A DNA stretch of 8,174 nucleotides from Candidatus Zipacnadia bacterium (GTDB lineage Bacteria > Armatimonadota > UBA5377 > JALGUK01): positions 1-8,174 of the forward strand of contig JALGUK010000063.1 in the NCBI GenBank assembly GCA_029820875.1, in the 5' to 3' direction. Shown one piece after another: positions 4,900-8,174 of the stretch (position 1 is the first letter of the stretch; each line of letters starts with the position of its first letter). The notes beneath the pieces are model-generated. The model did not search any database. It worked only from the letters and a program-made list of their open reading frames with translations, and had not been told where the DNA came from. Made by a program: the position numbers and the translations under genes.

Positions 4900-7800
4900 G
4901 TGAGGAACCTGCGCCTCCGGCAGATAATCCTCTGTGCATTTGCTCTCATTCTGGCCACGGCTCTCATCGCCGCCCCTGTGCAGCGTCCGCCGAACATTGT
5001 TGGTCCGTGGAAGCCGGGCGACCCGGTTCCTCCGGACATGTCAGGGATAGATGCGGCGCAGAAGATGGGTTTGCCGCCCGCCAGGCCCTTGAAGCCTTTA
5101 CCCCCTCTTTTGGGTGAGAAGCCGGTTCGAACCATCCCGCGGGAACTGACTTCCCGGGTCACCCAGCCGGACCGCAATCTCACGAGCAATACTCCTGTTT
5201 CTAATGAGGTTGACCCGAACTGGGCGAAGGCGTCGAACCAGGAATTCATTCTTTTTGCCAGCAACGGCGTGCCCGACCAAGATGGCCACATCAGCGCCGA
5301 CCAGGCGCGTGCCAATTATCATATTTGGCGAATGGCCGGCGACGGCTCGCTCCAGGAGGAGATTACCAACCCGCCGGACGGCACCGACGACCGGGAGCCT
5401 GCGTGGTCGCCGCAGGGCAACTTTATGGCCTTTGCACGCAAATCCGCCGGCGGAACATGGGAGATTTACACCTACAGTTTCCTCTCTCCGCAGGTCAAGC
5501 CTCAACTCCTGACGGTCAGCAACCTCGCTGGTACCGGAGACAAGCGCCATCCTACATGGGATTCAGGTGGTACGAGGATTGCGTACCAGTATCGGGCCAC
5601 TCCGACCAGTGACTGGGACATCTACTGGATTCCCGCGGACCTTTCGAGTGCCGCGCAGCCGGTGGCTGCTACCGATGCCAACGAAATCGAGCCGGTCTGG
5701 TCGCCTGCAGCGGATGTCATCGCCTACGCCTCGGACGAAGGCGGCGCTTACAAGATATGGACTGTAAACAGTGACGGGACTAGCGCGACGCAGAGGTCGA
5801 ATGGCGGAGGTACGGCGAGCGTCAACGACCGCCAGCCGGACTACACTGCTGGCGGCGGCCGGATAGTGTTTGCCTCGGACCGCGACACCGGTGACGGCAG
5901 TCCGGGTGACGTCAATGTGTGGTCCATGGATAGCAGCGGAGAGGTCGGAGGAGCGCCTGCGGTCCTGCACTCGAACCGGTTCGCCGATACCGCCACCGAC
6001 GAACACCCGACTTACTCGCGTCCCATCGGTTCGACGTTCCCCGTTGCCCGCATCGCTTTCTCCTCCAATCGCAGTGGGGCCACATTTGACATCTGGGAGA
6101 CGGCGTCCGAGGATATAGAGCCGCCCGAACTGCAGGAGTTGCCGAAGGTGGACCAGCGCCTTGTTCCGCCCGGAGGCGACCTGGTTATCCACGTTCGAGT
6201 GACGGACCGTGAGAATGACGTGGCGGAGGTCCGCGCAATCTTCCGAGACCCCGATGGCTACGGGGATGATGTCACAGACCATAAAATCTACCTCGCGTAC
6301 GGCCCTTACGTGCCCAACGAAGGGTGCAGCGACGAAGATGAGGACCGGTTTTCCGCCATGCTCGAGTGGTCCTGGGAACGGGTGGGCGAGATTATTCTCG
6401 CGCCTGACCCCGACTACGGGCCTGACGACCAGAAAGGCGAATGGTTCACCGGCACTTGGAGCACGCCGACATCGCCCAGCGACTACTACATTGACATCTA
6501 CCTTCGCGACTCAGTCGGCAACGAGATAACCTATGATACGATTTACGGCTTCTCGACCAAGCCGTTCATCCCGCAGCATCGGATTCTGTACGTAGACGAT
6601 TACGGGCACGGCCAGAAGTTCTTCTCAAGTGAGTGGTATCTGGGCTACTGGGACCAGTGGCCTGCAGGGTATCCTACGGAGAGCTACTTCCTGGACAACC
6701 CAGGAGCCACAGACCGCGGTCAGGGTGCAGCCTGGTCGAGCGTGTGGGCCAACAGCATCAGGGACGGTTGGTACGGCAAGGGATATGATATCTGGCGTGT
6801 CATCTGCCGCGACAAGATAACTATTGGCGACCTGAGCTTCTATCTGCCCAAGGTCAAGCACCAACTTATGCCGGAGTCGGTCATTGATTCCGATGCGATA
6901 GTCATCTGGAACGCCCCGCGGACCGGCCACGTCTGGACCACTCCGAACGAGGGCTCTATCATCGCGTCTGACATCCAGAACACGCTGGAGCGGTTCCTGG
7001 ACCAAGGCGGGCGGCTGATGATAAGCGGACAGGACATAGCCTGGGCGCTTACAGCCAACGGGCTTTTCCAGAACTCCTTCCTGACTGACTACCTCCATGT
7101 CCAGTTCATCCGAGATGACTACGCCGCCGGGCTGATCCCCAATTATAATGAGACCATCAACTGTTCGGGCACTGGAGTTACATTCATGGACGGGGACCCA
7201 TGGCTGCGGCCGGGCCACATTTGGGGTACATATCACTACTGGCATATCTCGCAGAACGAGCCGCCGAGTTTCGCGCGCACTCCATTCCAGCACGGCACTC
7301 CCCCTGAGAAACCGCGCTTCCACGATGCACACTGGTACACCGTTTGGCAGGATGTGGTGCAGCCGGTCGGGACAGCCCAGACCGTGTACTCATATCCCGA
7401 CGGTTCCGGTGCAGCGGCAGTGCTTTACCACGACCCGCAAAAGGACTTCTGGACCTTTTACATGCCGATGGGGTTCGAGGCGATCCACCGGGAATACCAT
7501 TCCCATGACGACCAGAAAGACTGCCAGAACTTCCGGGGCAAGATTATCCACAACTTCTATTGCGGTAGCAACACCGGAACCTTCGCGGGACATGTCGGGC
7601 AGACACAGACCGGCGGGAAGCCGATAGGTAAGCCTTACCCGATCGTCGAGATTATGGAGAACCGCTCACCCGGCACAACGGTCGGCTGGGCCGCCCGCTG
7701 CGATGAAGCAGGCCGCTGGATAGCTTACGGCATTGAGCCGGGCATCCACGTGTACAGAGCGGTGCGCCACGGTTTCGTCGAGTTGCAGTCGCCCCAGGAG

Positions 7801-8174
7801 AAGTCGGGACTTGTGCACGGAGGCGGGCGCGATACCGGCTTGAACATCCTGCTGACCAAGACCGAGCCCGGTTCCATCTCCGGAAAGGTGACATTCAAGG
7901 GAACCGGCGTTCCGGCCGGCGGAATACCGGTGTATGCGGTCCCCGCGCTGGCACCGGAAATCGAGGAGTCCATGACGGCCGAGGAACTCGCCGAGTATCA
8001 AGCGGCCTTCGACGGCTGGGCGACCACCGGACCGGATGGGACATATATCATCCCCAACCTCGAGGTCGGTGACTACCACGTTTCAGCCAATGTCGAGCAG
8101 ACCGTAGAGGGCCAGGCATTGACAGGCTACGATCCTGACTACAGTTGCGACCCGGACGTGCGACAGGCAACGGT
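4900..8174 (+). CDS. Large exported multidomain protein (PD40 propeller, GATase1-like, carboxypeptidase-regulatory-like), 3'-truncated
   Basis: One frame runs without a stop for 1091 codons to the window edge. GTG 4900 follows AAGGAG by 9 nt and an in-frame TGA just upstream. Residues 1-26 look like a Sec signal peptide: MRNLRLRQ, then a hydrophobic core ending LIAA before PVQ, so signal peptidase I cleavage is likely. A proline-rich linker follows to about 107. Residues about 108-405 hold five PD40/TolB-like repeats at 165-179 (REPAWSPQGNFMAFA), 215-229 (KRHPTWDSGGTRIAY), 262-276 (EIEPVWSPAADVIAY), 309-326 (NDRQPDYTAGGGRIVFAS) and 368-387 (EHPTY to RIAF). Residues 408-556 look like an Ig-type beta domain with acidic clusters. 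Residues 557-890 resemble a Rossmann/GATase1-like domain (RILYVDD 561-567, IDSDAIVIWN 662-671, DQGGRLMISGQDIAW 701-715). Two carboxypeptidase-regulatory-like beta domains follow, about 892-965 and 990 to the end (GSISGKVTF, DGTYIIPNLEVGDYHV). It probably acts outside the cytoplasm in surface binding; no enzyme activity can be assigned. Confidence 0.88.
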   Translation, partial: MRNLRLRQIILCAFALILATALIAAPVQRPPNIVGPWKPGDPVPPDMSGIDAAQKMGLPPARPLKPLPPLLGEKPVRTIPRELTSRVTQPDRNLTSNTPVSNEVDPNWAKASNQEFILFASNGVPDQDGHISADQARANYHIWRMAGDGSLQEEITNPPDGTDDREPAWSPQGNFMAFARKSAGGTWEIYTYSFLSPQVKPQLLTVSNLAGTGDKRHPTWDSGGTRIAYQYRATPTSDWDIYWIPADLSSAAQPVAATDANEIEPVWSPAADVIAYASDEGGAYKIWTVNSDGTSATQRSNGGGTASVNDRQPDYTAGGGRIVFASDRDTGDGSPGDVNVWSMDSSGEVGGAPAVLHSNRFADTATDEHPTYSRPIGSTFPVARIAFSSNRSGATFDIWETASEDIEPPELQELPKVDQRLVPPGGDLVIHVRVTDRENDVAEVRAIFRDPDGYGDDVTDHKIYLAYGPYVPNEGCSDEDEDRFSAMLEWSWERVGEIILAPDPDYGPDDQKGEWFTGTWSTPTSPSDYYIDIYLRDSVGNEITYDTIYGFSTKPFIPQHRILYVDDYGHGQKFFSSEWYLGYWDQWPAGYPTESYFLDNPGATDRGQGAAWSSVWANSIRDGWYGKGYDIWRVICRDKITIGDLSFYLPKVKHQLMPESVIDSDAIVIWNAPRTGHVWTTPNEGSIIASDIQNTLERFLDQGGRLMISGQDIAWALTANGLFQNSFLTDYLHVQFIRDDYAAGLIPNYNETINCSGTGVTFMDGDPWLRPGHIWGTYHYWHISQNEPPSFARTPFQHGTPPEKPRFHDAHWYTVWQDVVQPVGTAQTVYSYPDGSGAAAVLYHDPQKDFWTFYMPMGFEAIHREYHSHDDQKDCQNFRGKIIHNFYCGSNTGTFAGHVGQTQTGGKPIGKPYPIVEIMENRSPGTTVGWAARCDEAGRWIAYGIEPGIHVYRAVRHGFVELQSPQEKSGLVHGGGRDTGLNILLTKTEPGSISGKVTFKGTGVPAGGIPVYAVPALAPEIEESMTAEELAEYQAAFDGWATTGPDGTYIIPNLEVGDYHVSANVEQTVEGQALTGYDPDYSCDPDVRQAT

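Noticed and set aside
4836..5117. 93-residue + strand ORF overlapping the exported-protein start
   Set aside because: It is in another frame, while the competing frame from GTG 4900 has a Shine-Dalgarno site, signal peptide and 1091 open codons.
5563..6282. 239-residue ORF on the minus strand
   Set aside because: It is antisense to the propeller repeats of the exported protein, with no recognisable motif; the + frame has clear domain repeats.
6625..7332. 235-residue ORF on the minus strand
   Set aside because: It is antisense to the GATase1-like region and has no domain, signal or start context.
1..8174. CRISPR array, insertion sequence, tRNA or rRNA
   Set aside because: I saw no regularly spaced direct repeats, transposase motifs, terminal inverted repeats, tRNA cloverleaf with T-loop signature, or conserved rRNA segments.

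Overview
The window looks like chromosomal DNA of a bacterium with moderately high GC (high 50s percent by eye), standard genetic code and purine-rich Shine-Dalgarno sites. The phylum cannot be settled from sequence alone. The order polA - rpsA (four-domain S1) - coaE recalls the actinobacterial arrangement. The large secreted beta-propeller / carboxypeptidase-regulatory protein that follows is more typical of uncultivated environmental phyla such as Armatimonadota. I treat that as a weak inference.

Layout, all on the + strand. Positions 1-2160 hold the 3' part of polA (DNA polymerase I); its 5' end lies outside the window. It keeps the end of the 5' nuclease and a full polymerase domain, but its 3'-5' exonuclease domain has lost the catalytic residues. 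Positions 2161-2321 are an intergenic leader with an unusually strong Shine-Dalgarno site in front of a two-codon ORF. Positions 2322-3869 encode an S1-domain protein (rpsA) with acidic, proline-rich tails at both ends. Positions 3912-4529 encode a divergent dephospho-CoA kinase (coaE) with several non-canonical active-site motifs. These three genes are closely spaced, no terminator is visible between them, and they may be co-transcribed.

Just past coaE is the best promoter in the window (TTGCAA, 17 nt, TATAAT, with an extended -10 TG). It is followed by about 320 nt with several GC-rich stem-loops and no convincing gene. I read this as a long structured 5' leader of the next gene, or a small-RNA locus. 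From 4900 to the end of the window runs one uninterrupted reading frame (1091 codons, no stop reached). It encodes a large exported protein: signal peptide, proline-rich linker, five PD40/TolB-like propeller repeats, an Ig-like beta domain, a Rossmann/GATase1-like domain without an obvious nucleophile, then two carboxypeptidase-regulatory-like beta domains, the second cut by the window edge.

The left half is housekeeping (replication/repair, translation, CoA synthesis). The right half is an independent, promoter-driven exported-protein locus. The most unusual items are the divergent CoaE, the structured leader and the architecture of the exported protein.
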